A DNA stretch of 64,000 nt from Bifidobacterium callitrichidarum (GCF_003129905.1 NZ_QFFM01000004.1:1-64000), one strand, 5' to 3'. Numbered from the stretch's first letter, positions 33,568 through 43,005 are shown. The notes: generated by a model from the sequence alone, not told the origin. Numbers and translations: made by a program.

Positions 33568-35157
33568 ATGCCGTTTACGTATAAGAACCCAAACCGTACC
33601 GTGATTGTCCGCGGCGGGAAGCCAACGGACTGTTCGAAGCTTCCCGCCTCCATCAGCATCAATGACGAGGGAACATGCGTCCAAGTTCCTCTGCTGAGTG
33701 GCGATCGCATGTTCTGGATCGTCTCCGAAGATGAAGTGCTCCTGTCGGACAGCGCCTCCCGACTTGCAAGCATCACGAACGCCGATCTTGACCTAGAACG
33801 CATTGTCATGGATCTGCTGCCTTCGCTCCCTGACAGCCTACGAGGGGACAAATCCCCATGGAGGAACGTACATTCCATACCTGTCGCAACCATACTGCAC
33901 CTCGACAAATCCAATAGGCCGCGATATACGAGAGCGGAACCTTCACCCATAAAACATGTTTCAAACGGCGCAATTCTGGCATCGCTAAGGAGCAGTTTCC
34001 TGACGATCGCGGATGAGTGGCGCAATGAGGCACTACTATCCGCCGATGTGTCCGGAGGAGTGGATTCCGCCGCCATCACATACATCTTCGCCAGCGAGGG
34101 GGTTCGTATGCCCCTGTATCATGAAACACCCGACGATCCAATGAATCAGGATTCCCAATGGGCCGAGCGAATCTCCGAGGACGTTCGGATGCCACTCATC
34201 AAAGTCGGCCGAGTCGTGGATGGAAACAGATCATTCGAACCCGCAGCCGAATACCCCAACAACGAGATACCTGAAGAACCGATCTACTGGAGCGATATCG
34301 AAGGCTATCTCAGCCGAATCTCCGAAATGGAGGCAGGCACAAGCCGTATCCATGTCACAGGTTTCGGAGGAGACGAGCTGTTCGCATCTATGCCATCCTC
34401 ATCTTGGAGCTGCCTGCGGGAACACCCACTGCGACTACGAGACATCCGAAGACAATACAGCGCCGATTACCGAATCCCACCCCATCAGGCAATTCTCGAT
34501 CTGACCGATAACACCGATCTGTATGAGGAATTACGGTCATCGTTCCTGGACGCGGAACAAGGTCATAACCATCGCTCCTCGCCTTGTGGATGGCACGATG
34601 TCATACTCATTCCCGAATTCCTGACCACAAAAGCCAGGGATATCCTATATAGCGCTATTGAATCACAATTCAAACACGCCGACATTCGGCCATTGAGCCC
34701 CGACCGAAGCCGTCATCAGGCGCTCTATTCTCTGTCAATGCAGGCACGAATGCTCAATCAGGTTAATCGGACGTTCGCCTCTGACGACATAACGTTCCGC
34801 TCCCCCTACCTGGACCATGGGATCGCGGACTATGCGCTATGCGCCCCAATCAGTGCACGCACCGAAGGAAATCTACACAAAGCCGTATTGTACCGGGCAC
34901 TCAAAGGCATAGTCCCCGAAACGATATTCCGGCGTCCCGTCAAAGGCGATCACTCATATTCACTGTATCTGGCCTGGCAACGCTCGAAGGACTCGCTGCT
35001 CAACTCAATCACCGGTGGAGAGCTGGACGAAGAAGGATTGATCGATATGCCAGCCATACGGCGTCGAGCTTCCATGCCGATGCCTGACATCACGTTTCTG
35101 TTCGAAATGCAACGAGTCGCGGCAGTGGAAAGGTGGCTAAGACATGCAAACCGATGA
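33568..35157 (+). CDS. Lasso peptide cyclase (asparagine-synthetase-like macrolactam synthetase)
   Basis: 529 residues from ATG 33568 (AGGATAGGGAAACGTG upstream; GTG 33565 is possible). The ATP-pyrophosphatase motif SGGVDS lies at ~162-167, followed by HVTGFGGDELFASMPSSSWS, characteristic of lasso cyclases. The usual glutamine-hydrolysing Cys2 is absent, as expected. It should adenylate the side chain of core Asp9 and join it to the amino group of core Gly1. Its 3' end overlaps the RRE gene. Confidence 0.93.
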   Translation: MPFTYKNPNRTVIVRGGKPTDCSKLPASISINDEGTCVQVPLLSGDRMFWIVSEDEVLLSDSASRLASITNADLDLERIVMDLLPSLPDSLRGDKSPWRNVHSIPVATILHLDKSNRPRYTRAEPSPIKHVSNGAILASLRSSFLTIADEWRNEALLSADVSGGVDSAAITYIFASEGVRMPLYHETPDDPMNQDSQWAERISEDVRMPLIKVGRVVDGNRSFEPAAEYPNNEIPEEPIYWSDIEGYLSRISEMEAGTSRIHVTGFGGDELFASMPSSSWSCLREHPLRLRDIRRQYSADYRIPPHQAILDLTDNTDLYEELRSSFLDAEQGHNHRSSPCGWHDVILIPEFLTTKARDILYSAIESQFKHADIRPLSPDRSRHQALYSLSMQARMLNQVNRTFASDDITFRSPYLDHGIADYALCAPISARTEGNLHKAVLYRALKGIVPETIFRRPVKGDHSYSLYLAWQRSKDSLLNSITGGELDEEGLIDMPAIRRRASMPMPDITFLFEMQRVAAVERWLRHANR

Positions 35158-35416
35158 CACGATGGCGAACACCAGCCTGAAGGACCAGATATCTCTGTAT
35201 CCCAAAGAGGGAGGGGCAATCGTATTCGTCAACGACACCGGCGAATACCTGCAGATCAACGAAATAGGCCGAATCATCCTCGACGGTCTGATGCACGGCA
35301 AAACCGTCGAGGATTGCACGAATGAAATCGCCGAAGAATATCGGGCTGACAGACAAATCATCGTCCGGGATACGGAACGATTTCTCGCCGATATGGGGAA
35401 GCACGTGCGTTTATGA
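35144..35416 (+). CDS. PqqD-like RRE protein (lasso B1)
   Basis: 90 residues. The winged-helix recognition element is visible as VFVNDTGEYLQINEIGRIIL and DCTNEIAEEY. B1 proteins bind the precursor leader and hand it to the B2 peptidase. Split B1/B2 genes are usual in Gram-positive lasso clusters. It overlaps the cyclase by 14 nt and the peptidase by 4 nt. Confidence 0.9.
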   Translation: MQTDDTMANTSLKDQISLYPKEGGAIVFVNDTGEYLQINEIGRIILDGLMHGKTVEDCTNEIAEEYRADRQIIVRDTERFLADMGKHVRL

Positions 35417-35838
35417 GCATCCCTCTACAGCCGGAAGCAATCACACGAGTCAACTTTCACGACCGCCTGGTGGCGCTGATTGCCATCATTATCGGAAGAC
35501 AGATGGAACGACAACGAATCGGAGAGTTTTGCCGTCAGCTTGAAACGTGGTCCGAACGGTATCCGCCAGCCGATGCCGACATGGCGAAGCGTTACCGCAA
35601 CGCCGTATGTGCGGTAAGCCGCAGATGCCGCAGCCAGCAGGGTTGTCTGCTTCGGTCTCTCTCCACAGCGGCGGCATGCCGCATATCTCACCGATCCGTC
35701 ACATGGTGCACCGGATTCACCGATCGTCCCTTTCGCGCACACGCCTGGGTCGAAGTCAACGGCACACCCATCGGCGAACCTGATGCCATCGGACAATACA
35801 TCATCACCAGATCTAGCTCTGCACGAAAGAATCAATGA
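35413..35838 (+). CDS. Lasso leader peptidase (B2, transglutaminase-like)
   Basis: 141 residues. The transglutaminase-like catalytic triad is in place: Cys78 in SQQGCLLRSLS, His110 in FRAHAWVEVNG and Asp124 in GEPDAIGQY. It should cut the leader after Asn20 to free Gly21. Start overlaps the B1 stop (ATGA). No further tailoring gene follows before the lactococcin-type operon. Confidence 0.92.
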   Translation: MSIPLQPEAITRVNFHDRLVALIAIIIGRQMERQRIGEFCRQLETWSERYPPADADMAKRYRNAVCAVSRRCRSQQGCLLRSLSTAAACRISHRSVTWCTGFTDRPFRAHAWVEVNGTPIGEPDAIGQYIITRSSSARKNQ

Positions 35839-35907
35839 CGCAACAACTAGGACACCGACCCTCGCATAAAGAATTTCCATGCACAAGATGAAGTTGTGGC
35901 TGCCATT

Positions 35908-35925
35908 TGTCATCTCAAGATAGCG
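35908..35925. promoter_or_regulatory. Degenerate regulon site F
   Basis: TGTCATCT-CA-AGATAGCG: left half intact, right half decayed. It lies 33 bp upstream of site G and 129 bp before the lactococcin-type gene. Confidence 0.45.
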
Positions 35926-35940
35926 AGATTGGGGGCTTCA

Positions 35941-35958
35941 TGTCATCTCCAGATGTCA
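35941..35958. promoter_or_regulatory. Regulon palindrome G (upstream of lactococcin-972-type gene)
   Basis: TGTCATCT-CC-AGATGTCA, the asymmetric variant also seen at sites C and I. TAGGACAAT follows 36 bp later. The target ATG is 96 bp after the site. Confidence 0.75.
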
Positions 35959-36053
35959 ACGAGCTTGCTCGTCATTGCCCGTCGCATTCTCGCTTAGGAC
36001 AATAGTTCTTACGGAGTCGAAAAGAATTCGGCCTACTATAGAAAGGGTCAAAG

Positions 36054-36371
36054 ATGACCGATAAACATCGACGTGTCAAAGCAATGGCTGCTATCGTTCT
36101 AGCGGCAGGACTATCTCTGGGAGCCACCGGGACAGCAATGGCGGCTGTCGTACCTGCCGGTGGTGGAACTTGGAACTACGGAATCATGGATTTCGGTGAA
36201 GGCTATAACTGGTCAAACTATCGTCATCCATCTGCTCTTCACGGTTCCAGTGTAACCGGTGATGTCGGACTTGTCCGGTCAGAATGCGCAGTGAAGAAGC
36301 AGTGGTCTACCGCGACTGCTTATGACAGCAATCCCCTTCGAATCGATCAGGCATATTGGAGATATTGCTAA
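36054..36371 (+). CDS. Lactococcin 972-family bacteriocin precursor
   Basis: 105 residues; AGAAAGGGTCAAAG precedes the ATG. Signal peptide KAMAAIVLAAGLSLGATGTA with cut after AMA. The mature ~74 residues start VVPAGGGTWNYGIMDFGEGY and contain NWSNYRHPSALHGSSV, matching the family pattern of a Gly-Gly-Thr-Trp-x-Tyr-Gly start and a Ser-x-Tyr-x-His centre. Lactococcin 972 blocks septum formation through lipid II. Two cysteines (one C-terminal) are extra compared with lactococcin 972 itself. The next two genes are the known companions of this family. Confidence 0.85.
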   Translation: MTDKHRRVKAMAAIVLAAGLSLGATGTAMAAVVPAGGGTWNYGIMDFGEGYNWSNYRHPSALHGSSVTGDVGLVRSECAVKKQWSTATAYDSNPLRIDQAYWRYC

Positions 36372-36385
36372 TCGAGAATTGATTA

Positions 36386-36413
36386 GGTGATGCCGCAAAA
36401 CGGCATCACCTTT
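36386..36413 (+). terminator. Attenuator hairpin after the lactococcin-type gene
   Basis: GGTGATGCCG-CAAAA-CGGCATCACC then TTT. Lies 15 bp after the bacteriocin stop and 22 bp before the transporter gene, so it probably keeps peptide output above transporter output. Confidence 0.75.
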
Positions 36414-36434
36414 AATGAGTTTGAGGAGGGTGCC

Positions 36435-38498
36435 ATGCGCAGCGGGTCCATTCGTCTGGCGGTGTGGATTGCGGCGTTTGCCGCAATGTTGGGTTCGTTT
36501 CTGCTGTTGAACGCGCTGGATCTGTCGGGGCCTCTTATGGTACGGGCCACTGTGCAGGTATCGGGGCCGTCACCGCAGGTCAGGAGCGAGGCGACGGTCG
36601 GTGTGATATCCGAGGTGGCGCTGGCGGACAGGGTCAATATCGTCAAAAGCGTCGCCGATGTGCGGGATCCCGGTGGTGCTAGACACTTGTATGTCGCGGT
36701 CGGCAATCCTGCCGGTGACGCCGCTTCGTGGATCGGGCACGGGTATCCGTCGTTCAACGTCTCGATGCGGACTGTAGTCGGCCGGATGGATGAGTTGGCC
36801 ACTTCCGATCCGCGGGGAACGTATTACGTGTTCGACGGGCCCGCCGCTTCGGCCGTCGACCTGCAGCAGAAACTGCAGTCCCAGGGGTACCGGGTCCTTG
36901 TCAAGACGAGTTTCGTCGGTTCGTATGCGCAATGGGTCATGTCGAGGCCCGTCGGGGTGGGACTGGTCGTCGTGCTGCTGTTGTGTGCGACGTTGGCGGG
37001 CGGTTTCTCCCTGATGAACGCGAAGGGATACGCGGTGCAGCGGCTTCAAGGTTCAGGCCCGTTGATGATGGTGGCCCGGGATGTCAAGGCCAATGCGGTT
37101 TCCTGCATGTTGGGGGCATGCGTTATCAGCATTGTGGCTTGCTCTCTGGTGGCAGCGCACAACCATGGGGCCCAGTGGGGCCTGTTCGGCATGCTCTCGG
37201 CCGCGATCTTCCTAACCATATGCGTGGGTCTGGCAATCGCCTATGGAGTGGGATTCATAATCGCGGCCGCGCAGCCCCTGTTGTCCGCGGTCAAGGGGCG
37301 GCTACCCCGCAGACTGCCTTCCATCGCGGTGTACTGCGTGCGCATTCCGGCGATATTCATCACCATATGGTCGGTGACGTTGTTGTTCACCGCCGTGGGG
37401 AATATGCGCAACCAGTGGCAGGCCCAGGAGGCGTGGCGGGGCGCCGGCGATGTGGCGCAGGTGCATCTCAATCCGAACATGTCGACGGACGAGCAGGACG
37501 CGTACAGTCGCAGGACCGGCGAATGGCTGGAACACGCCGAAGACGAGGGGCGGATGATTCTGGCCCATGAGGACGACCTGCGGTTCATGGCGCCCACTGA
37601 GGGCGACGGGGAGACAGCGTCCAGCACGGTGCTGCTGGTCAATGGCAACTATCTGCGACACCAGACGGTCAGGGATGACAAGGGGCGTCGCCTGACATCC
37701 GGCTCCAAGGCGGTGAAGGTGGTGATCCCGTATGATGCGGACGCGGCGGCCGTGAAAGCGTACGAGAAAGCGATCGACAGCTGGGCGCGATCCCATGCGT
37801 CGGCCTACGGCGTTCCGGTTCCCGAGATCGACTATGTGCGCGGCGAGCGGGGCCAGCGGCTATTCGGCTACGGGTCAGCCCTGCCCGACACGCCCACCTT
37901 GTTCGATGACGCGCTGATTGTTGTGGTCGACAACGGCAGCGGACTGTTGTCCTTCGACGATTACGCGGCGTATGCCAGCCAGGGCGATGCACTGCTGGAT
38001 GACGCGCAGTACGCGATCACGTCCTCAAGGCAGGCGGGTCTGGAGGACTTCATCCTTGCCGTAAGCGATGCCGGGCAGAATGCCGCGACGCATTACGCGC
38101 AGCTCAGATCGGATCTGGTCGTCCACGGGTACAACGTCATGATGTCGGCCGTCGTCCTCATCGCCTCGGCCGTGGCCATCGCCCGAATCAGGGTCCGCGA
38201 GCGAGCCCAGACCATCTTCGCCCGGTACATCCACGGATGGTCCTTCGCGAGAACCCATCTGAGCCTAGTCATCGTCGAATCGATACTGGCGATCATTCCG
38301 TCCATATGGTTCGTGTCGCAGGCCGTTCTGGCCGCGCGCCGGTCCACCGTCTCGTACGCTCAGAACAATCCGCTGCTGCTCGACGGGTATCAGCCGCTCA
38401 TCGCCGTCCTGATCGCCATGACAAGTCTCGCGGTCTGCCTGCTGTCCACCGCCGCATACGTGCGCGGCAACGTCCGAAACCATGCTAGGGAGGAGTAA
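36435..38498 (+). CDS. Bacteriocin-associated integral membrane protein (lactococcin 972 group)
   Basis: 687 residues from ATG 36435, preceded by TTGAGGAGGGTGCC; the longer frame would include the hairpin. N-terminal membrane helix, a ~130-residue outside domain, three central helices (~180-330), another outside domain, then three C-terminal helices. This FtsX-like layout is the putative immunity/export membrane protein that accompanies lactococcin-972 genes. It works with the ATPase encoded 3 bp downstream. Confidence 0.85.
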   Translation: MRSGSIRLAVWIAAFAAMLGSFLLLNALDLSGPLMVRATVQVSGPSPQVRSEATVGVISEVALADRVNIVKSVADVRDPGGARHLYVAVGNPAGDAASWIGHGYPSFNVSMRTVVGRMDELATSDPRGTYYVFDGPAASAVDLQQKLQSQGYRVLVKTSFVGSYAQWVMSRPVGVGLVVVLLLCATLAGGFSLMNAKGYAVQRLQGSGPLMMVARDVKANAVSCMLGACVISIVACSLVAAHNHGAQWGLFGMLSAAIFLTICVGLAIAYGVGFIIAAAQPLLSAVKGRLPRRLPSIAVYCVRIPAIFITIWSVTLLFTAVGNMRNQWQAQEAWRGAGDVAQVHLNPNMSTDEQDAYSRRTGEWLEHAEDEGRMILAHEDDLRFMAPTEGDGETASSTVLLVNGNYLRHQTVRDDKGRRLTSGSKAVKVVIPYDADAAAVKAYEKAIDSWARSHASAYGVPVPEIDYVRGERGQRLFGYGSALPDTPTLFDDALIVVVDNGSGLLSFDDYAAYASQGDALLDDAQYAITSSRQAGLEDFILAVSDAGQNAATHYAQLRSDLVVHGYNVMMSAVVLIASAVAIARIRVRERAQTIFARYIHGWSFARTHLSLVIVESILAIIPSIWFVSQAVLAARRSTVSYAQNNPLLLDGYQPLIAVLIAMTSLAVCLLSTAAYVRGNVRNHAREE

Positions 38499-38501
38499 AC
38501 G

Positions 38502-39176
38502 ATGACCACCGCATTATCCGGCCACATGCCCGATCGCACGCCGGTGAGCACACGGCTTGACGTCCGGGGCCTGTCCAAATCCTTCGGCGATCACCTGCTG
38601 TGGAAGGACCTCGGATTCTCGGCCCATTCGGGACAGATGATCGCTCTCACCGGACCATCCGGATCCGGCAAGAGCACACTGCTGAACTGCATCGGCCTCT
38701 TGGAGAAGCCGGACGGCGGCGCGATAGAAGTGAACGGGAGAGACATCACCCGATACCACGCGCACGGCGCGCGAATGTTCCGCAAACACACCCTGGGCTA
38801 TCTGTTCCAGGACTACGCGCTCATCGACAACGCCACCATCGAGGAAAACCTGAACGTCGCCCTGCCACACCTCCCGTCACGGGTAAGGAAGACCACCATC
38901 TCCCACGCCCTGCAACGGGTCGGTCTGGCCGACCGCCAAAGGGAGCTGGTCTACCAGCTCTCCGGCGGTGAACAACAACGCGTCGCACTGGCGCGCCTCA
39001 TCGTCAAACAACCTGAAGTCATTCTCGCCGACGAACCTACCGGTGCTCTCGACCACGACAACGCCGACATGGTCATCCACACCCTGCGCGACATGGCCGG
39101 CAACGGCGGCATCGTCATCATCGCCACCCACTCCGACCACGTAGTCGAATCATGCGACTGGAGCATCCAACTTTAG
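38502..39176 (+). CDS. Bacteriocin export/immunity ABC ATPase (lactococcin 972 group)
   Basis: 224 residues. Walker [11 protein letters not shown]-loop [18 protein letters not shown], signature [13 protein letters not shown] and Walker [13 protein letters not shown] are all canonical MacB/LolD-like. The segment [20 protein letters not shown] is typical of the lactococcin-972-associated ATPases. The stop codon lies inside the large terminator palindrome. Confidence 0.9.
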   Translation: MTTALSGHMPDRTPVSTRLDVRGLSKSFGDHLLWKDLGFSAHSGQMIALTGPSGSGKSTLLNCIGLLEKPDGGAIEVNGRDITRYHAHGARMFRKHTLGYLFQDYALIDNATIEENLNVALPHLPSRVRKTTISHALQRVGLADRQRELVYQLSGGEQQRVALARLIVKQPEVILADEPTGALDHDNADMVIHTLRDMAGNGGIVIIATHSDHVVESCDWSIQL

Positions 39177-39212
39177 TATTCCTCCCGTTATAATAACGGG
39201 AGGAATACTAAA
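39172..39212. terminator. 41-bp palindromic terminator at the right end of the first island
   Basis: 20-bp arms TTTAGTATTCCTCCCGTTAT and its complement around a single A. It spans the ATPase stop and separates the island from the convergent sugar-binding-protein gene, serving both strands. Confidence 0.85.
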
Positions 39213-39269
39213 CGAACAAGATAAGTCATAGCCAGCGCTATAGCTATCTCCTGAAATCAGGGAATCAAA

Positions 39270-40595
39270 TCAATGGATGATGAAACCTTGATCTTCGGCG
39301 TAGAGTTTCAGCGCCTTTTGCCACTTGTCAGCGGCAGCCTTGAAAGTCTCCTTGCCGGAGAAGAATGATCCCATATTGTCGTTGTAGATGGAGCGGGCAT
39401 AGGGTTCGAAGGGCAGGAACTCCCATTTGCCGGTGACGTCCTTGGCGGCCTGGGAGAAGACCTCGTTGTATTTCTGGCCGCCGAAGAACTCGTTGTCGCT
39501 GCCGTCGGCGTTTCTGAGCGTGGTCTTGGCGAGGAAGTCCTTCTGGTTGAGGGTCTTGGTGGTGGCGGGGAAGCTGCCGTTGGATACGCGGGCGTCGATG
39601 CCTTCGTCGTTGGTGGTGACGTATTCGACGAACTTTTTGGCGGCGTCGAGTTTGCCGTCGGGGATCTTCTTGGTGATGGCCAGTCCGCTGCCGCCGTATT
39701 CGCCGTTGATGGGCGTGCCGTCGATGGTGGGCAGGAGGGCTACGCGGAATTTGCCGGTGGCTTGGGGCACGCCCTGCAGGAGGTTGTTGGCCATCCATGC
39801 GCCGCTGATGAGGCTGGCGATGGAGCTGTCGCCCAGTGACTTCATCCAGTCGTCGGTCCAGGTCTTCGTGTGGACGTCGATCAGGTCCTCGTCACGCATC
39901 TTCTGCCAGAGGTCCATGAACCGCTGGGCGCCCTTGTCCTTGGTGATATTGATGGTCAGTTTTTCGTCGTTGAGTTTGTAGGCGTGGCCGCCCATGGCCC
40001 ACATCATCGCGTTGAACAGGCCCGCGTCGCCGGAGTCGGAGGTGATGTAGGAGCCGGTGGCGCGGATCTTCTTCGCGTCCTCGTAGAACTCGTCCCAGGT
40101 GGTCGGCGGTTCGCTGATGCCGGCCTTGTCGAACACGTCCTTGTCGTAGAAGTAGGCCATCGGGCCCGAGTCGGCGGGCATCGCGTACAGGCCGCCGTTG
40201 ATGTTCACGGAGCTCCAGGTGCCGGGGGTGAACGTGTCCTTGAGCTTGACGGTGTCGTAGATCTTGCTCAGGTCCATGAGCGTGCCGGAGTGCACGAACT
40301 GCGGGATGGCGAGGTATTCGATCAGGGTGACGTCGGGCAGGCCGTTGCCGGCCTGGGCCGCGTTGTTGAGCGCGGTGTAGGTCTCCTCGGTGCTGCCGAC
40401 GTTGCTCACCTTCACCGTGATGTCGGGGTTGGCCTTCATGAAGTTTTTGGCGGCGCGATCGATGCTGGCGTCCCATGACCATACCGTCAGTTCGGTCTTG
40501 CCCGAGCTTGTGGTCGTGTTGCCGCATCCCGCGAGCGGGATGAGCAGGGCTCCGATGGCGGCCGTGGCTATGGCTGCGCGTGTGGTGTTGTTCAT
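39270..40595 (-). CDS. Sugar ABC transporter substrate-binding lipoprotein (1)
   Basis: 441 residues. Signal peptide with lipobox IPLAGC (lipidated Cys ~24). The rest is a cluster-B extracellular sugar-binding protein (ELTVWSWDASIDRAAKNFMK; GGLYAMPADSGPMAYFYDKD; SGAWMANNL). It has no permeases of its own and is divergent from the ROK regulator, so it probably feeds the permeases at 44723-46533, with the second binding protein at 43402 giving a different specificity. An ATPase such as the shared MsmK type must come from elsewhere. Confidence 0.9.
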   Translation of the reverse strand: MNNTTRAAIATAAIGALLIPLAGCGNTTTSSGKTELTVWSWDASIDRAAKNFMKANPDITVKVSNVGSTEETYTALNNAAQAGNGLPDVTLIEYLAIPQFVHSGTLMDLSKIYDTVKLKDTFTPGTWSSVNINGGLYAMPADSGPMAYFYDKDVFDKAGISEPPTTWDEFYEDAKKIRATGSYITSDSGDAGLFNAMMWAMGGHAYKLNDEKLTINITKDKGAQRFMDLWQKMRDEDLIDVHTKTWTDDWMKSLGDSSIASLISGAWMANNLLQGVPQATGKFRVALLPTIDGTPINGEYGGSGLAITKKIPDGKLDAAKKFVEYVTTNDEGIDARVSNGSFPATTKTLNQKDFLAKTTLRNADGSDNEFFGGQKYNEVFSQAAKDVTGKWEFLPFEPYARSIYNDNMGSFFSGKETFKAAADKWQKALKLYAEDQGFIIH

Positions 40596-40828
40596 GTTGG
40601 TCTTCTTTCCGTGCTTGACCGTCTTTGGCCGTATGTCGCAACTATTTTGTTTGGATGTCGAACATGATTATGTACAGAGATGGGAAACTTGTCAAAGTGC
40701 CGGGGTTTTCATATTGTCAGTCCCCTGATGGGTGTTATTCTGAAAGCCGTTCGAGGATGACGCCGGGATGTCCGTCCCGATAATGTGATTCCGCATTTCC
40801 GCAATCGTCTCACCCGAGGAGGGCTCCC
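40596..40828. promoter_or_regulatory. Divergent promoter region with possible ROK operator
   Basis: Between the binding-protein gene and the ROK regulator. TGTTTG-GATGT-CGAACA (around 40648) is an imperfect palindrome, and a related TTTTGTTCG element occurs near 43088 upstream of the second binding protein. Both could be ROK-repressor sites. Confidence 0.4.
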
Positions 40829-41944
40829 ATGTACGCTAAATCCAATCCCAGCGACGCAAGGGCCAACAACCGTAGACTGTTGTTCCGGCTGCTGTTCCCC
40901 GACCGGCAACTGTCGCGCGCCGACCTATGCAAGGAGACGGGGCTCTCGCGCGCCACCGCCACGGATGTGACCGGCGAGATGATCGACGACGGCCTGCTAC
41001 GTGAACTGGGGTCGGGGAAACGGGATGGCCGCGGCAAGCCGGGCACCTTGCTGGCCATCGATACGGACGTGCTTCGTCTGGTGTGCATCGATCTGTCGCG
41101 CCCGTATGTGATGACCGGCGCCGTGATGGATCTGCGGGCCAGAATCGTGGAGCGTCGCGAACGTGTGCTTGATGATGGCGATCGGGTCGATCTCGACGAC
41201 GTGCTTTCGCTTGTCGGTCAGATGATCCGGCTTGCCGGTTCGGGGCTTGTCGGCATCGGCGTCGCAGTCCCCGGCGTGGTCTCCGGTGCGGGGAGGGTGA
41301 TATCCAGTTCCAATCTCGGCTGGGACGACGTGGAGCTTCGCGACATGCTCGAAGGCGAGTTCTCGTTGCCGGTCCGAGTGGACAACGACGCGAACGCCGC
41401 ACTGCTCGCCGACCGCTTCCTCGGGCACGGCAATCCCAACTGCCTGCTCGTGCAGATCACCCGGGGCATCGGTGCGTCGGTGCTGCTGAACGACGAGTTC
41501 GTGGATGGCGACGACCATGCGGCCGGTGAGATCGGCCATGTTGTGATCGACCCGAATGGTCCGGCATGCACCTGCGGCAAGCGCGGCTGCCTGGAGACCT
41601 ACGTCTCCGCCATCGCGTTGCGCGACCGCATTCGCCAGGACCCGAATCGGCGCGCGGACATCCTGGCCGAAGCTGGTGCGAGGCTCGGCGGAGCTCTGGC
41701 CATGCCGGCGAGCCTGTTGAATCTTCATGACATCGCCGTCTACGGACCTCCCGACATCGTCGGCGAGACGCTGCTCAATGCATGCGACGAGACCGTCAAC
41801 TCCTTGTCGCGGAACGACTACCAGAGCAGTATGCGGGTGCGTCGGTGTGAGCTCGGTGACGACGCCACTCTGCGGGGGCAGGCGGTCTCCGTGCTGCGCG
41901 AGATCGTGGGCAGGCGCGGGCTGTCCGCGGCGGCCTCGTCCTGA
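40829..41944 (+). CDS. ROK-family transcriptional repressor (NagC/XylR-like)
   Basis: 371 residues. N-terminal winged HTH (LSRADLCKETGLSRATATDV) followed by a ROK sugar-sensing domain with GEIGHVVIDPNGPACTCGKR and GCLETY, the zinc-binding signature. Such regulators respond to phosphorylated or free sugars, often amino sugars. Context with a GH20 enzyme suggests control of GlcNAc-glycan uptake. Divergent from one binding protein and upstream of the kinase. Confidence 0.9.
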   Translation: MYAKSNPSDARANNRRLLFRLLFPDRQLSRADLCKETGLSRATATDVTGEMIDDGLLRELGSGKRDGRGKPGTLLAIDTDVLRLVCIDLSRPYVMTGAVMDLRARIVERRERVLDDGDRVDLDDVLSLVGQMIRLAGSGLVGIGVAVPGVVSGAGRVISSSNLGWDDVELRDMLEGEFSLPVRVDNDANAALLADRFLGHGNPNCLLVQITRGIGASVLLNDEFVDGDDHAAGEIGHVVIDPNGPACTCGKRGCLETYVSAIALRDRIRQDPNRRADILAEAGARLGGALAMPASLLNLHDIAVYGPPDIVGETLLNACDETVNSLSRNDYQSSMRVRRCELGDDATLRGQAVSVLREIVGRRGLSAAASS

Positions 41945-42075
41945 CGCCACGTGCGTCCCGCCGCCAAGCGCGCGTGGCGTGGTGTATCATCGCTTCCCGA
42001 ATCCAATATGTAAGGATTCCGAACATAATGGCGGGCGGACGAAACAGGAGTCCGCCCTCGGGAACGGAGATCGTC

Positions 42076-43005
42076 ATGACGATGAATGCCAGTGGTACGC
42101 CGGAAACAGAGAACCTGCGCGTCGGCGTGGATGTCGGCGGAACGAAGATCGAGGCGGTGCTGACCGATGCGGCCGGCACGGTTCTCGCATCCGCGCGCAA
42201 GGCAGCCCGGAAAGGCGGTGACGAGGTCGTGGAGGATGCGGTAGCCATCGTGCGGCAGGTGGCCGGAATGCGGTTCGATGAGGTGAGATCGGTGGGCATC
42301 GGCATCCCCGGGCTGGTGCACCGCGACACCGGGCGCGTGGAGAACGTGGTCAATCTCGGAATTGAGAACCTGGAGCTGGGAGGTCGCGCATCCGGCATGC
42401 TCGGCCTTCCCGTGTGGGTGGACAACGATGTGAACGCCGCGGCGCTGGGAGCCTATGGAACGCTACCCGACCGGCTCAAGCACGGCAGGATGGCGTTCGT
42501 CAACCTAGGGACGGGGCTGGCGGCCGGCTTCGTTCGCGCCGGTCTCGTCGAACGCGGCGACACCGGCGCCCTCGGGGAGATCGGCCACCTGCCGGTGGAC
42601 CCCAACCGCATGGCGTGCAAATGCGGTCAGCGCGGATGCCTGGAGACCGCATGCTCGGGAGGGGGCCTGCGGCGCATGTGGCCCGTCGCGGATCCTCCGC
42701 TGCCCGACATCCTCGCGAGGGCCGACGGCGGCGATGGCGAAGCGGAACGGGTTCTTGGCATCGCGCTGCATGCCCTCGCCGACGTCGTGCAGATCGTCGC
42801 CCAGGCCGCGGATCCTTCGGTCATCGTCATCGGAGGCGGTGTTTCCCGCGCCGGGTCCCCGTTGCTTGATGCGCTGCGCGGGGAACTGCGCAACAGGGAG
42901 GCCTCCAGCGGATTCATCGCGGGTCTGCGGCTGACGGAACGCCTGCGGCTCGCCGATGCGTCGATTCCGATCGGCGCGCTCGGAGCGTCCCTCATCGCCT
43001 GCTGA
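42076..43005 (+). CDS. ROK-family sugar kinase
   Basis: 309 residues from ATG 42076 (GGAACGGAGATCGTC upstream). ATP motif VGVDVGGTKIEAVL and zinc/substrate motif GEIGHLPVDPNRMACKCGQR with GCLETACSG. No HTH, so this is the enzyme and not a regulator. Glucose/ManNAc/GlcNAc kinases look alike; the adjacent hexosaminidase and transporter favour GlcNAc or a related hexosamine. Specificity is an inference. Confidence 0.88.
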   Translation: MTMNASGTPETENLRVGVDVGGTKIEAVLTDAAGTVLASARKAARKGGDEVVEDAVAIVRQVAGMRFDEVRSVGIGIPGLVHRDTGRVENVVNLGIENLELGGRASGMLGLPVWVDNDVNAAALGAYGTLPDRLKHGRMAFVNLGTGLAAGFVRAGLVERGDTGALGEIGHLPVDPNRMACKCGQRGCLETACSGGGLRRMWPVADPPLPDILARADGGDGEAERVLGIALHALADVVQIVAQAADPSVIVIGGGVSRAGSPLLDALRGELRNREASSGFIAGLRLTERLRLADASIPIGALGASLIAC

